In this document: one piece after another, positions 26,422-39,600 of the stretch
How positions within the stretch are numbered: the first letter of the stretch is position 1
Layout: each line of letters opens with the position of its first letter
Origin: Aulostomus chinensis
Taxonomy: Eukaryota > Chordata > Actinopteri > Syngnathiformes > Aulostomidae
Direction: 5' to 3'
DNA length: 64,000 bases
NCBI GenBank assembly: GCA_037954235.1
Contig: JBBMOA010000019.1
Span: 18,280,305 to 18,344,304 of the forward strand
The notes under the pieces: model-generated
Database searches by the model: none
Seen by the model: the letters and a program-made list of their open reading frames with translations, nothing else
What the model was told of the DNA's origin: nothing
Position numbers and translations under genes: made by a program

Positions 26422-28789
26422 AGTCAATTTCAATTGTTAGATTTTAGAAAAAGATCAGTATCAGTATTATTTTAATCGGTTTTAGATTTTATTTGATGTC
26501 TGAAATCATCTTGTTAACCCTCAGAGGTCCCGAGCTGCACCTGATTTAGATGTTCAGTCACAGAGAATCAACAATTCAACATCAGGCCTGCAGAAATCAG
26601 TGTCTGCACAGGCAGCAGAACCGACACGGAGGCTTGCTGTCAAACAAATCTGCACTCATTATGCAAAACCTGTTCATACTACAAGCAGCGGAGTCCATTG
26701 TTGTTGGCTAACAGTTAGACCCGCTGCATCCAGGTGAGAGGGGACAGAGCAATCAAAACCCTGCACAGGTAAAAAAAAACAGGAAGAGAGACTGTAGAAG
26801 ATCATCTTGGGCGGGACTAAACACACAGGACACAGGTCCTGGACGGGGAGGGGTGGTGCTCGGGGGTAGCCCGGGGACAAACAGGAGAAAAGACAGGAAC
26901 CATGTGGGACTGAGCATTCTTCCACTAGTGCGCAGGTGAGAAAAGCTTCACGCAGCAGAGGAATTTCGATTTTTGCACAAAAAGTGCCGATGAGGGCTGG
27001 GCTAGAGGCGGTAATGTGCTCCTCCGTGTCATTTGCACATCGGCACTGCCTGAGTTGTTGTGTAAAACTAGCAAATATACTTGATTGACTACCTCGTCTC
27101 TCACCAAAGGTCGACGTGGAAACAGACGGACAGAAGGATAGTTTTTTGTTTGTTTTTTTCCAAAAATGCATGAAAATGTAAAGTGTGAGAAACATCGCCG
27201 GGACCTTTCTGATCAGGGAGAGCTGACGACAAAGTTCTCAAACACGTGTTTCAAAACTGACACATCAGTCTCCCTCTGTGTCTACACACGCACTCACCAG
27301 GCACAGAGAAACGAATTTGCCTTGCAAATTTTTGACTATACAAACGAACCCCGGTGGTTGAGGGTGGAAGGATCACGCCAGAGGCCTCGACCACACATTC
27401 ATGGAAGGCAGAGCGGGAGATCCCTCAGAGGGCACACTCTCCCTGTTGTGTGCCGATGGACCGCAAGGATCTCCGTCGTCTTGTGCGACTGTCAGACACT
27501 AAACACACTTCCTACCCTCTACGTCCAAGTGGCTCTGCTCTAAACTACCTTTTCCCTCTGTTTCGGCTTTTTAATCTGATCCCACGTCAGCTGCTTTAGT
27601 GATTTAGGATTTAAATGATTTGCAGATGAACCTGTTCTGCCTTCGTGAGATTGCTTCAGACAAACAGCGAAGGAACAAAACAGAATCAGCGACATAAAAA
27701 TGGAACAGAGACATGAAATGAAAGTCATGACAGAAAAAAATCTCGAGGGGGAAAAAAAAAAAAACACCAGTGCGGCTTCGAGAAAATTGGTGTCGGGTTT
27801 GAGCCAGAATATTTCACATTTTGTTCAAGAACATCTATGCAAACATGCTGTGTATATTAAGGTCTATAGTGACGTGCTCCTAAAAAAAGAGCAATAGAAA
27901 CAGAAAAACTGTCAGCAGATTTCCTCTCTGTGACTGAACATAGGAAGTAGCTGTGTGACAGTGTGGGGATGTGATACTGTTTGATCGCCAGTGACACTGT
28001 GTTGTGGTCCTGCCCACCCAGAGATAAGTGCGGCGATGACGCGCGCCGCATGCCACGCCTTTAAAGTGTCCTGCAAGATTGATGAGGACGGCCAACATTT
28101 CCTGTGGTTGCGTTTCCTACGGGGCGAGTAACCAACACAACTCGTGTGCTGCCATTATTAGAAAAACTGTAAAACCGCAATGGACGCAACAACAAGAAGA
28201 TGTTGAGAACGCGGCTTATTAATTATAAGTGCCTTAAGATAAAATCCAACATGATGTTGAAACATGTCAACCATTAAAACAGTATTTACATGCACGACTC
28301 TCTGCATGTGTTGATCGACATGCACCATGCCATGAAAAGACGTCAAAGGAAGTTGAGATAACAACATTTCCCCCCCTGGATTTCAATAGGATTCCCTTTT
28401 AAACTTTCTATTAAAGTGGAAATTGTCATTTTCCCAAAGACAGATTCGAAATTTCTTCGTGATTGACAACCCCCAGCAAGGAGCGGATGTTTGGGCCACT
28501 TGTTTGTCAGGCAGGACCATGACTACCGGACATTGCTCATGAAACATGGAAGAGCAAGTTGACTTTGCACATCGTAGACCTGAGTCATGAGGCCGAACCA
28601 GGAGGGTTTGTTTTCTTGATCATTGACACCGTAAGAGTCTTGATGGAGGGAAATGAAAAGAGTGGGTGTTGGAATGGCCGTCCCTAAAACGGATGCTTAA
28701 CTTGTCCTCTCAGCCACAATTTTCTCTCTTCTTAGAAATATTTTTGTGAGAAAATAAGGCAGATGTGTCTTCCCTCACAGGTTGAAATC

Positions 28790-28871
28790 ATTCATCCATC
28801 CATCTTTTTTCCATACTGCTTATCCGGCGGGGTTCACCCTGGACGGGTCGCCAGTCCGCTGCAGGGCCAGG
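28790..28871 (-). repeat. Dispersed teleost repeat with CCATCCAT end, short partial copy
   Basis: It has the CATCCATCCATC start, the ACTGCTTATCC block and the TTCACCCTGGACGGGTCGCCAGT block of the family seen at 3368-3625, with the middle deleted. Confidence 0.75.
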
Positions 28872-29559
28872 TTGAGACTCTCCAAACAAACACATGTGAA
28901 GTTAATCCAGGACTTTCAGGAGGCAAAAATATAAAAGAGGACTTTTTAATCTCGACATTTCCAATGTTTTTGACTTAATTCATATCAGGACTTCCAGAAT
29001 CCCCTGTTTGTCATGTTAGCAGCGTTGAGCCTTTGCGTTTAAGAGCAGGTCAACATCAGCATGTCTGCCTCTCTGCAGTCGGAGCAGATCAGCTGATTCA
29101 GCCGCTCCTCTGATTCCTGCGGTGTTGAACAAACACTCGATGGACATTTTCCTGACGTCAGTCAAATAACTGTTCACACGCGTCAGGGTTGGGCCCAGGA
29201 GTGATGATCTGGAGTCAATGGGACCAGTCTACCCACAACACCCCGCTGTTCTAACCTGTAGCAGACGTAGACGCTGTCAGGCAGTCGGACAGTGGCTGGC
29301 TGTATGCAAGTATTCATAAACACATTAAACGTGAACAGATTTCTCAGGAAATACGACCGTTAATTTCCATTTTTATGCCAATGATCATCAGTTCCACTCA
29401 CCTGCATGACCGATGACCTCCGTGCTCTCAACCTCTCAAGTTCTCTCTGAACGGTTGAACAGTGAACAAACACATTTTACCTCAGATTGACCGAGGACAG
29501 AAATTCTCATCGTGGGTACTGACGCACAGAGCCTAACGAGAAGTAACCTGGACGTCATC

Positions 29560-30440
29560 ACTTCGTCTGAGTTGGATTTTAAACCACGTGAGTGTTACAA
29601 AGGTGGCCTTCTTTTCCTTTCATCAACGTCGCTGGAGCTCCTCACCTCTCCCTGGAACATGCATGCATTTGTTTCATCATATTTGGACTGTTGCCACTGC
29701 ACTTTTTACTGGTCTACCCCCCGCCCCCCCCCCCCCCCCCAAAAAAAAAGAGTATTGATAGGTTGCAACTTGTCCAGAATGCAGCAAAATGATTTTAAAA
29801 TGATTTGACCAAGTTTTTTTTTTTTTTGAAGCTCTACACTGATAAGCTTTTTTAACCGTCCTGCTGCTCGTGTGAGTTTGCGCCGACCTGCTTGGGTCCT
29901 CTGTTGCCTCCTGCTTCCCTGGACCGAAAACAAAGGACAGCAAGTTTGTTGAAACTGTGTTGTGTTTTAAGCACCAACGATCGGGAACAGATTACCAGTT
30001 CAAATAAGAGATGAATGTCTGCAGATAGTTCCAAGAAGCAGCTCAAGGCTCATTTCTAAGCTTTGACTTTTGACTGATCACCTGTACACCTTGTACTTAT
30101 TCCTTTCTCATGTTATGATCATGAATTCTTATTGACTTGTTTGACGCTTTTCTTGCCTTTCATTGTTTGTGCTGTTGCTGATTAATATCCTTTGATGTGT
30201 CCTCAATTTGTTTACTCATTCTGGTTTGTCTGCAACTTATTTCTTTAGAGTTAAGGTATCCCTGCGTTATGATTTTTTCATTGTTTATTGGAAATTTTAA
30301 TCTTTTTTCACTTGTGTGTATTGTGCTCTGCATTGGATGACTATTCTCTTTTAGCAATATGAAATTTAAAGCACTTTGAGCTGCATTTTAACGTATGAAA
30401 AGTGCTATACAGGTACAGATTTATAATAAAAATATCATTA
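29560..30440 (+). mobile_element. 5'-truncated LINE, degraded reverse-transcriptase C-terminus plus 3' tail
   Basis: Plus-strand frames give FVSSYLDCCH and, after a C-rich expansion and frame change, RVLIGCNLSRMQQN. These are decayed forms of the SSYLDYCN...LQLVQNAA block found at the C-terminus of many fish LINE reverse transcriptases. Further on, AACGATCGGGAACAGATTACC reads like a decayed NxLP-type block. The 3' end AAAGCACTTTGAGCTGCATTT...AAAAGTGCTATACA is a common fish LINE tail. A poly-C/poly-A stretch (29717-29749) interrupts it. Not functional. Confidence 0.6.
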
Positions 30441-31040
30441 TTATAGACCTTGTCAGTGGTCACTTCTAGTATATCATTCACTATTTATATATTGTGCTTA
30501 AAAACAAGCGGCAATCTGTAATTCAAGCGCTACATGGTCAGCTAGCATGATGACAAACAGATCCAGATCCTACAGGAAGTGAGCAGGCTTTGTGGGCGTG
30601 ACCCTAATGTCGACATCACACTTCCTAATATGGCCAGATTGCCTCCTCAACTGACAAACAACCACCAGCAGGTCCAGAGGTTGGACGAAAAAAGGGATGA
30701 CAGCCAAGAGAAGATGTGTTGAGTGAGAATTCAGCGTGAGTGAGAGCCAGTGGGTGAAATCTGAGTGCAACAGACTCTTCCAGAGCGAGCCGGAGGGCTG
30801 AGGCTGTCTGATAACATTATCACAGCCTCCGCACACTGTAACGGCTAGAACAGGCCAGAGAGAGGCAGGGAGGAGCGGACAAGCCCTCCCCAGAGATAGC
30901 ACCAAGATCTGGACCAGGGTGTCTCTCTGGACTTGGAGAGGAAGACAGGAGTCCATCAAAATCTTCACCTCACCACAGCACACAACTGATTGTCACTCAC
31001 TTCCTCCGATACCCTCTGTCACGTACTCCTCGTATCCCAC

Positions 31041-31080
31041 AAATGGTGGCAGTCCTGGCACAGCAGGACTGCCACCATTT
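31041..31080. repeat. Perfect 17-bp inverted repeat with a 6-nt loop
   Basis: AAATGGTGGCAGTCCTG (31041-31057), loop GCACAG, then its exact reverse complement (31064-31080), followed by a short A-rich stretch. It can form a hairpin in RNA or a cruciform in DNA. Confidence 0.85.
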
Positions 31081-33390
31081 CTTAAAAAGTAAACACGTGA
31101 AAATGCCTCAAATATCCATGTAATGGAGCCAACACAAGAGAACAATAATCATGATAAAGAAGGCAGCAAAACCATGCTAAACCCAAGAGACCAACAGAAA
31201 GTAAAATCAGAACCTGTGCCGCCTCTGTGTATCCAGTAAAGACAGCAGTCCAGGAGCTGAGCGGCCTCGACTGCCCTGACGCAAGAAATTTCAATCAATT
31301 TGAAGGCGGGATGAACTCTCCTTCAACTTGTCAATGCTAAACCTGTCCAAGCTGTGTCCTTCGACTCAACCACGGATGTGAAATTCAGGCAAATGGGGGC
31401 CAGTCTGAGGCTTGCTGGTGTTAAAGATGGGTCTGCACAGGACTTTGGGACAAAGAGACCTGCAGCCAAGATGACTTACAAGAAGCAACCAAAGTGATGT
31501 CATATTATATTGTGCAAGAGCCAAAATGAAACTTTGCAGAAAAGAGATGAGTAGTTTGTCTATTAGCGATACCCTGAACAAGTCTTTTTTTTTCTCAAAT
31601 TAAAGAAAAATCGAGACTTTATTTAAGCTAAGTTGGGCGGGCAAAGCTAATTAAACTCCTGGGAAATGGAAATGGAATTTTGTGTTTGCAGCTGCTTGAA
31701 AATTAATCAGTTGCTGCCACAAAACGACACTTTTTTTTTTCAATCTGACTCCTGAAAGGTGAATCTTTACAGTTACACCTGAATGCACCACTCCAGCAGA
31801 CGCAAGTTATTCAGCACTTTCAGCGCACATTTTCCACGCGGACATCCAACATGGCGACGCTAACAAACCGTTTCACCAAAAAGATCATTTTAAATTGTAA
31901 TACGACGATTCAATTGTTTCAAAAAGTGAAGACGAGTCAACTCTATACACACAGTCAGGTTGCTAAGTGCTTGCACTCCCTTAAAGGCTTGAGAAAAGAG
32001 GACAGACTAGAATAAAAGTAAACACAATGTCACATCACACTATAATTGCCTTTATAACAGCATCTTGGTAAACAGTCGCAACTGTTTCCTCACAGCGTCT
32101 CCTGTCTTCTCTGAGGGGATGAGAGTCTGTTGACAATTTCTGGGAGGGGCAGCACATAAATCTTCTTAACTGAGGTCTCTCTGACAACAAGGGATGTCTC
32201 CTTCTGCCAATACAATTAAAGACGCATTTAAAGGAAAACAAAATATCAGCCATATTCTGCAATGTGATTATCAACAAGTAATCCTCATTGATTTGAATGA
32301 GAGTGCAAGAGGTTGATTCATGTTCGTGAATTACAAATGGATGACGCACATCCCGACTGTTCCAAAGAATACCAGCTCGGTACTGGATGTTCAAATATGC
32401 CTGATACAGCTTTCATTTCCCAGTGCCTGACTTCTGTTCTGGCTCCTGGATGAAAGTTTTTTTATGCCAATTAAAATTCATTTAAATGTAAATTACATCA
32501 CTGTGCAAGTGCACTTTTCATTTTAAGCGCCTGTGCATTTTCAAACACTCAGCACCCAATGTGAAAATAAGGAGGAAAAAAAGGGGTCATTTTTCAACTC
32601 TTCAGTTTTGTTCTGGCATGTTGGCATCTTTTCACTCCAACTATTGATAGAACATAAAAAATGCATCTCAACTCAAAGAATTAATCCTCCAGTTTGGTGT
32701 GTGTCATAAAAGTATCCAAGTTTAATACCAGGCACAGCAAAGAATATGGAACTGGGTATAAGTTACGTCATCAGGCAATCACCTGAATAATAATCTTTTT
32801 TAGGGATCTAGATCTATATAGATTTTGCAGTAAACTAAAAGGACATTTCCTCTATTTACCGAGTTTTGTTTGGTTGTATATCGCCATCATGTGGCCAAAT
32901 ATTGCACGACAACAGGCGCTTCGTCCCCGTGTGGCTGCTTTTTCTGTTTATTCTCCACGTTTAAAACTGCACACACAATAACGAAGTATTAAAAATCATA
33001 ATATAATTTAAAGATTATGGAGATTAAAACAGTATCGCCGGAATGATGGATTTCTTTAACAAGACATGAAAATCGGTCTGTCATTTAATTGAATTACTGG
33101 ATTCTAAAACATTACGATTAGTCATTTTTTATGTTTTTTGGAGGTCTTGAACAAAATAAAAAAAATAATAACCAACAGCATTTTCAACACGAGTGTTTAC
33201 CTTGAATCACCATAACTACGAATGAAATGGGTGCGGAACCATGTGTGTGTGTCCTCTGGTGTTTCCACACGACATTATTTTGTACGTGCTCCCGCGCTCA
33301 TGCGCTGAACCCGCTGAAACTGTGCGACTCCCCGAGCGGACATTAAGAACTAGCTTGGATTAAATATTAAAACCAGATGTAACAGCGCAG

Positions 33391-33633
33391 ATGGCGCAGT
33401 CTAAGGGGCTGAAGCCGGATTTTACCCTGAGGGAGCTCACGCTCTCCGGGCACAGTGAGGACGCCGATGTCCGCGGGAGCTCGCCCGCCGTGGAGCTGCG
33501 GGACAAAAGGCTGGTGTGTGTGGAGTATCCGGCGGTGGTGAGCAGCGTGGGGAAGATGCTGGAGACCCTCGGTGGTGAACAAGCCGTCTCCAAAGTAAGA
33601 CTCTTTACGACAGGTTGTTGGAAATATATTATA

Positions 33634-33664
<31 letters not shown>

Positions 33665-36622
33665 AGATATAGATATAGATAGATATAGATATAGATATAT
33701 ATCTATATATATATCTCCAAAGCCCTCCGAGCACTACCACAACGTAACTTATTATAACTAATATATTATAATAACTAATAAAAATGTCGCGTCCCATGAG
33801 CCATGTTGACGTGTCGTTGCAGGGCAGAACCACAGATGGAGTCAATAGCGTTAATCATTACTGCCGTGTTCCATTGAGCTGGGCCAGCGCTTGACAATAT
33901 AAATGGATTAAGTCATTTAACTTGTAAAGTCAACAAAATAAGCAGGCTGAAGAAACTGGAACTTGTAATACGTTCGTCATTGTTCATATTTATTGTGTAG
34001 CTTTAGCTGCGTTATTAACTTTCAAACGTGTTAAAGGAAAATCCAGGCAATAGCCAAGCCATGGTTGTTGGCATGAGTCTGAAAAGCTCTGTCTTTCTAG
34101 TCAGTAGATTGATTTTGTTCGCCTGCATTGATCATCCTCCCACAGTCCATTCATGGTCAGTGTAGCCTAAGACAAGTACTGCAATTTAAATGTGAATATG
34201 TGCAGGTTTTACTTTCTCTGCGGCAACAACAGGCCTGTCACACACACACAAAAAAACCACACATTTTGTTGAATAATAAATTTGCCCAGAAACTATTGTA
34301 AAAATAATATTTTTGTCATTTTCTGTGAACGTGAATGCATGTAAACACATCTAATACACTGAGATCAGCATCGTCATTACGTTCAAGTCCGTCTGTGGCT
34401 CTTTGAGAGGATCGCTAGTCACCAGCCTCGTCTCGTTCCTCCTGCAGACCTTCGCTCACCCGAACCGCCGCCTGGAGCTACGTTACCGACCTCAAGACCC
34501 TTTCTGTCACTGTCTGTGTGGAAACCGCTTCACATCCAGTAACCTTCTCCTCAGGGTGCGAAGGCGGGTGCGAAAGGGGAACCCTAAGGATGCAGAGATC
34601 CACATGGACGTCCTGGGAGTCATTGGAACCACGTACAAATTCCAAGGTTTGTTTCGCTGGGACACAGTTTCCAGAATAGTGACGCTGTATATAAATTAAC
34701 ATCTAAGGTCAGTTGAGCTTTGTTCCTCCAGTCTCGTGTTTGCTGTCTGCAGGAATGGCAGACTTTCAGTGCCTGGCGGTGCAGTCAGAAAAAGGAAAAG
34801 ACACCTCCTTATACGACAAAATCATCCTCCGTAAAACCGAGAATCAGGAGTTCTTTGAGCAGCCCATGCCGCACTTCCTCCCTCCGGCCATCTTCTCGCG
34901 CCTCGACACACCCGTGGATTATTTCTACAGGCCTGACATCCATCAGAAGTCAGTAAAATCTTATTTACCCATCCAGCCTGACAGTTCTTACTTGTTCCCT
35001 CTGGTAAATGTAAATATTTGTCATCATCTAATTGGAGGTGTGAAGAAGCACTATTATCTAAAAAAAACCCAACAACAACTTGTTTCCGATTAACTATCAG
35101 TGTTTTAGATGTATTGTCAGGCAGATCTTTACTTACCAGAGTTTCTCCTCCTTCCTCTTCACAGCCTGATGCAAAACACAAACAAGAATTTTATTGGCTT
35201 GAATCGCGCACGCCGGCCCCACAACGCCATTTTTGTGAGCTTCATCGATCCCACGGTGCCCACCGAGTGCCTGGAGGCGGCCAGGGTCAACTGGAGACAA
35301 GTCTGTCAGAAGGAGGATGGCAGGCAGGCTGAGGAGAAACTAAAACAGGTACTTGGACTTTGGTCATCATGTTCCAGGGCCATAGGAGCATGACTGAGCT
35401 TCTCATCGATGGGTACACAAGTGTGAGTGGAGAAATGTGAGGCAGCAGACTGAAGCGCATTCGATGCTGTTTTAACCCGCATATCAGGAAGAAGTGCATT
35501 AAGGAGACAGGCTGGCAGTGCCTGCTGGTCCGTCAGCAGGATGAAGCAAAAACTGGGGTCAAGGGAGAAGCCATTAAACTTGGGGGCAGATGGCGTCAGC
35601 TGCAGGGCACGCTGGGGACAGGAAGCGAGTCAGCTGGCGCGGCTTTCCAGAGGCTGCGCCAGCGGTCACTAGGCCCTGGGGAAGTTCCCAGCATGTGGAA
35701 AAAGGCTACGATGGTGCCAGCACCTAAAAATAATGGAAGAAGGGAATAAAATGATCTGCCAACAGTCGCCCTCACATCTGACCGCTTTGAACAAAATTTC
35801 ATCGCTCAGCCTGTTGTTCACCTCATCTGGATCCAAACCAGTTTGTGTATCATGCAGAGACTTGAAGACACGCTGTTGATAAATATCCCAACTGGTATTT
35901 AATAGCTAGTTTGCTGCATTCTCTCTTCCCTTTGCTGGCATGTTGTACCTCTTCACTGCCACATTCAGGGTGCCACCTTTTGAAGAAACCGGGGTGGAGC
36001 CGCCTGTAAAGACATTGTCTTTGTTGCCGTAGTAGAGGCCAGACGCTCCGTCTGAAAACTGGTGCAGCTGAATTCATGTCACATAGTCTGCATGCTTTTG
36101 GCTCGCATCGCGTCCGGAGCTCTCCAGCAGCAGCATCGTCACAAGGCTCCAGAAACAGCGTCTGATTGAAGGTTGCGAATCCTGTAATCTCTTAAGTTCT
36201 GTGTCGTACTCATCTGGACAGTTTCAGTTTCCTTGGGAGCCTACAACACACACACACACACCCCCCGGTGAGAGGTGTCAGGTTGATTACGACATAGAGC
36301 TCAAGAGATACCGTAATGACTGAGAATCTTCACCAACAAAGCTGTAAGGTTACACAGGTATAGCTTAGCAGGATTCTTTCAGCTTCTATCTTATCTCAAA
36401 CCAAACTCTTGTGTCTAGATGTTTGAGAGCCGACCCATCTGGTCCCGGAACGCAGTCAAGGCCAACATCAACATCCACCCTGATAAACTGAAGCGGCTGC
36501 TGCCTGTCTTCGCCTACTACATGGTGAGCTGAGGGGAACACGCTGTGCCTGGTAAACACATGCAGTTACATTACATGTATAATCAGGGACGCTCAGAGAG
36601 ATTTGGTGGGGCAGTTGCTCTT

Positions 36623-36671
<49 letters not shown>

Positions 36672-39600
36672 TGTTCCGCACCGCCCCATTTTCCTTCTAA
36701 GTGCCACAAAGTGTCATATGGATTTGATTGCAGAGGTTGTGTACCTGGATGCTGATAACATCCTTTCAACATGCCACAGTGGGGCTTGATTTAGTTTGAC
36801 GGCTGAAGAATAAATTGAGATCAATGATTTGATATTTCATTTCATTTCAAGCTATTTGAAATAAAAACAAACAAACAAACAAAAAAACGGCCTCATTTTT
36901 TGCACCCTGTCGCTGACTCTGACGATGCTGCCCCTGGTTCTGTTCTCCTATCATCCTGTACCGTCTCACAGCCACAGTTTATCTCTGGGAAATGTCCTCA
37001 ACCGGAGGACAACCAACCAAAAATAAAACCAAAAAGTGTCTCATCGTAATTTTAGGATGCACCAAAGATCAAATTTTACTGTCCCACATCCTCTCCTCCG
37101 CTCTTGTCCTCCTTCCGCTCTCCTTTCTTCTGTACACATCTTCTTTTCCTCATCACACATTTTTTTTTACTCCTTCCTCAACTCCCTCATCACATCTCCT
37201 CCTCCACAACATTCCCTCCGTTCTTTCCCTCTCACTCTTTCACTCGGTACCTGAGAGCGGCGTCTTCAGCTGGATGTGTCTGTGTTTCCCTGTGTTTTTT
37301 ATGATCAGTCACGTGTGTTGCATTCACACTGAGTTCAGGTACTGTATGCAAACAATAAGATGAAGGTGACAATGATAATAATAATGATAATAATGCGAAT
37401 TAATAATAAAGTCTCAGAAAGAATCAGAATAATTCTGGTTCCTGTGGCAGGTGACGGGACCGTGGAGAAGTCTGTGGGTGAGGTTCGGTTATGACCCCCG
37501 AAAGACCCCAGAGTCCAAGAAATACCAGATGCTGGACTTCAGGATTCGCTGTAGCACCAAAGAAGGTAGGAGTCTGAAGTGGGAGGGAAGCAGCTTGTTT
37601 ATTTGTTTTTGTTGTTGTTTTTTTTCTTTTTCTTTTTTACTTCAGGGAGACTAAAGACAAACCAAGCAAACACAGAGCCTGTAGTCTGATTTCAGCAGCG
37701 GCGTCTTCAGCAGCCATTTCAGTGATGTCATCAGGTTTGCCGGTCCAAGTCCTAATGAAGCGTCACTGTGGGTTTGTCTTCTGCGCCCCTGCAGGTTATT
37801 CACTGTCCGACCTGCCGGTGAAAGCCAAGAGGAGCGCCCTCACCTACAGTCTGCCCATCACATTCAACAAACCCGGTGAGTGGATGAACTGAAGCTTGGC
37901 GCTCGCGACTGGCTGGTGGAGCTGATTTGGGGTCTGACTCCTCACTCAAGTCTGCTCGGCCCAAATGATCCAGCAGTGACAGGTTCACAAACACGACCCC
38001 CCCATCACCAACCAGATGTTGCATATTTTTGTACACAACGTTGGCCTGTAGCTAAGGATGCGCCGCGCTGAGACCGTGTGCACGTGCTTGCACTCATGCA
38101 GTGACTCCCACGCCACGTTACGGAAGCGTGACCGTAGCCTCTCAGTCGAGCAGGTAAACTGGATGGAGGAAAAGTAAATCAGCCTGAACAATGCTCCGCT
38201 GAGGTGTGGGGGGAGAAAAGGCTCTCCTGCTCAGTGGGTCATTGAGGATTCCACCCCACGGAGTCGCCCCGAAACACCTTGCAGGGTTCACACCCTCACC
38301 AAGCCTTCGCTGGTGCAACGTTCTGTAATACCAAAGCTAAGACTGGAGTGATGAGCAGTGCTGGACCTTCTGGCCTGCCGTGTGTCTCGCAGCCTCCAGC
38401 TGCTGGCTGTTACATTGAAGTGTATTATGTGCCAAGGCCACGTTGGCTTTTTATTTGAAAAACGTGCGGTATGACTCATGTTGTGTGTTAATCTTACGAT
38501 TAAATGTTAAAAATCGGTTTAAATCGGTTTCATCTGTGGTCTCCCACATTTGAAAAGTCAGTTACGATTTGTAAATCAAGCCGCTTGCAGCAGACAGAAG
38601 CTGTGGCAGCAAGGTGGCACTGACAGTACAAAAACTGAAGCCGTTCCACGCAACTTTGAAGTCTCTAATTTGTGTTCCTAATCCTGTGATATGAGACCGT
38701 CACGTGATATTTGAATAAGTAGGTTTCCACTGCTTGTGGTTTGGAAAGTTGTAAACTCTTCACGCTTCACTATCAGCCCTCCGAAGTGCACAAGTCATGG
38801 AAAATTATGTTCACGTTACTCAGAAATGACAATCAACCTGGCCTCCATGCAACAAAGGACTCAACTCCTCATGGAACGATGAAGGGAATGGACGGACACG
38901 CGTGCAGGGGACGTGTGTACGGAGACGCCAGGAAGAAGGACGATGAGGAGATTCTACATTTTCAAATCAACATCAAGGAGCAGTGTCTTTTACTAGAGCA
39001 GGATAACAGCCGGGTGCTGAGCAGACGTGACGTGATAATGATACCGCCGCTGTTTATCACGCCAGCAAGCAAACACGCTGTAGGAATGAGGCCAGTCGGC
39101 ATCTGAAGGCAGCATAAATGGGTGCGGTCAGGTCTAGAGAATTCTGTCACCTGTCATGAGGTGGATTCATGAAAGCACAGCCTGATAACCTTCAGGCAAC
39201 CCATAGTAACCTCCGCATCAGGCTGCCTCTGTTCGAGCCCCTCTCACACTGCACCAAAAACGCAGGTCAACACAGGTTTTTCGGCACTCTGAAAGGGTCG
39301 ACTCTGCATTTCGACCCGCGTTGACTGACTCACCAAGCGACCCGGGTGTTTAGCGGCTCGGCTCGGCTCGCCTGCAGTGTGAAAAAGGCAACCCGCGTCG
39401 TCTCAGGTTTCACGCGACCTTCCTGTCGCATCCTGATTTTGTCACTGTGCCGCCTGTCAGGCTTCGCCTGTAACTTCTTCGGCTCCCTTCCAGACTCGCC
39501 AAAAACTCCGTCCTCCTTCGCTGCATTAGCGCTCGGACATTTTCCAGTCTGCGCCGAGTTTGTATGCTTTGCCAAAGAGACAACATTGCAATGCACGCGA

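Larger units (their letters stand above)
24762..33390. other. gfi1b-gtf3c5 spacer, about 8.6 kb, no gene recognised
   Basis: After the gfi1b 3' UTR the spacer contains a CA-rich tract near 25.74 kb, the inverted-repeat element at 25795-26421, a partial dispersed repeat at 28790-28871, a LINE 3' fragment near 29.5-30.44 kb, a GATA palindrome at 30809-30822 and a perfect hairpin at 31041-31080. Open frames of 173 residues (26674-27195, minus) and 119 residues (32035-32394, minus) show no family signature, no flanking splice logic and no start context worth trusting. Regulatory elements for gfi1b are plausible here. Confidence 0.5.

Noticed and set aside
26674..27195. 173-residue minus-strand frame in the gfi1b-gtf3c5 spacer
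   Set aside because: Low-complexity Ser/Pro/Cys composition, no recognisable domain, no splice or promoter logic. It is consistent with chance.
32035..32394. 119-residue minus-strand frame
   Set aside because: No domain or motif recognised and no gene is expected here from synteny. Left as unexplained, probably chance.
33360..33845. 161-residue minus-strand frame
   Set aside because: It is antisense to gtf3c5 exon 1 and is carried through the YIYIYI stretch by an AT-rich tandem tract.
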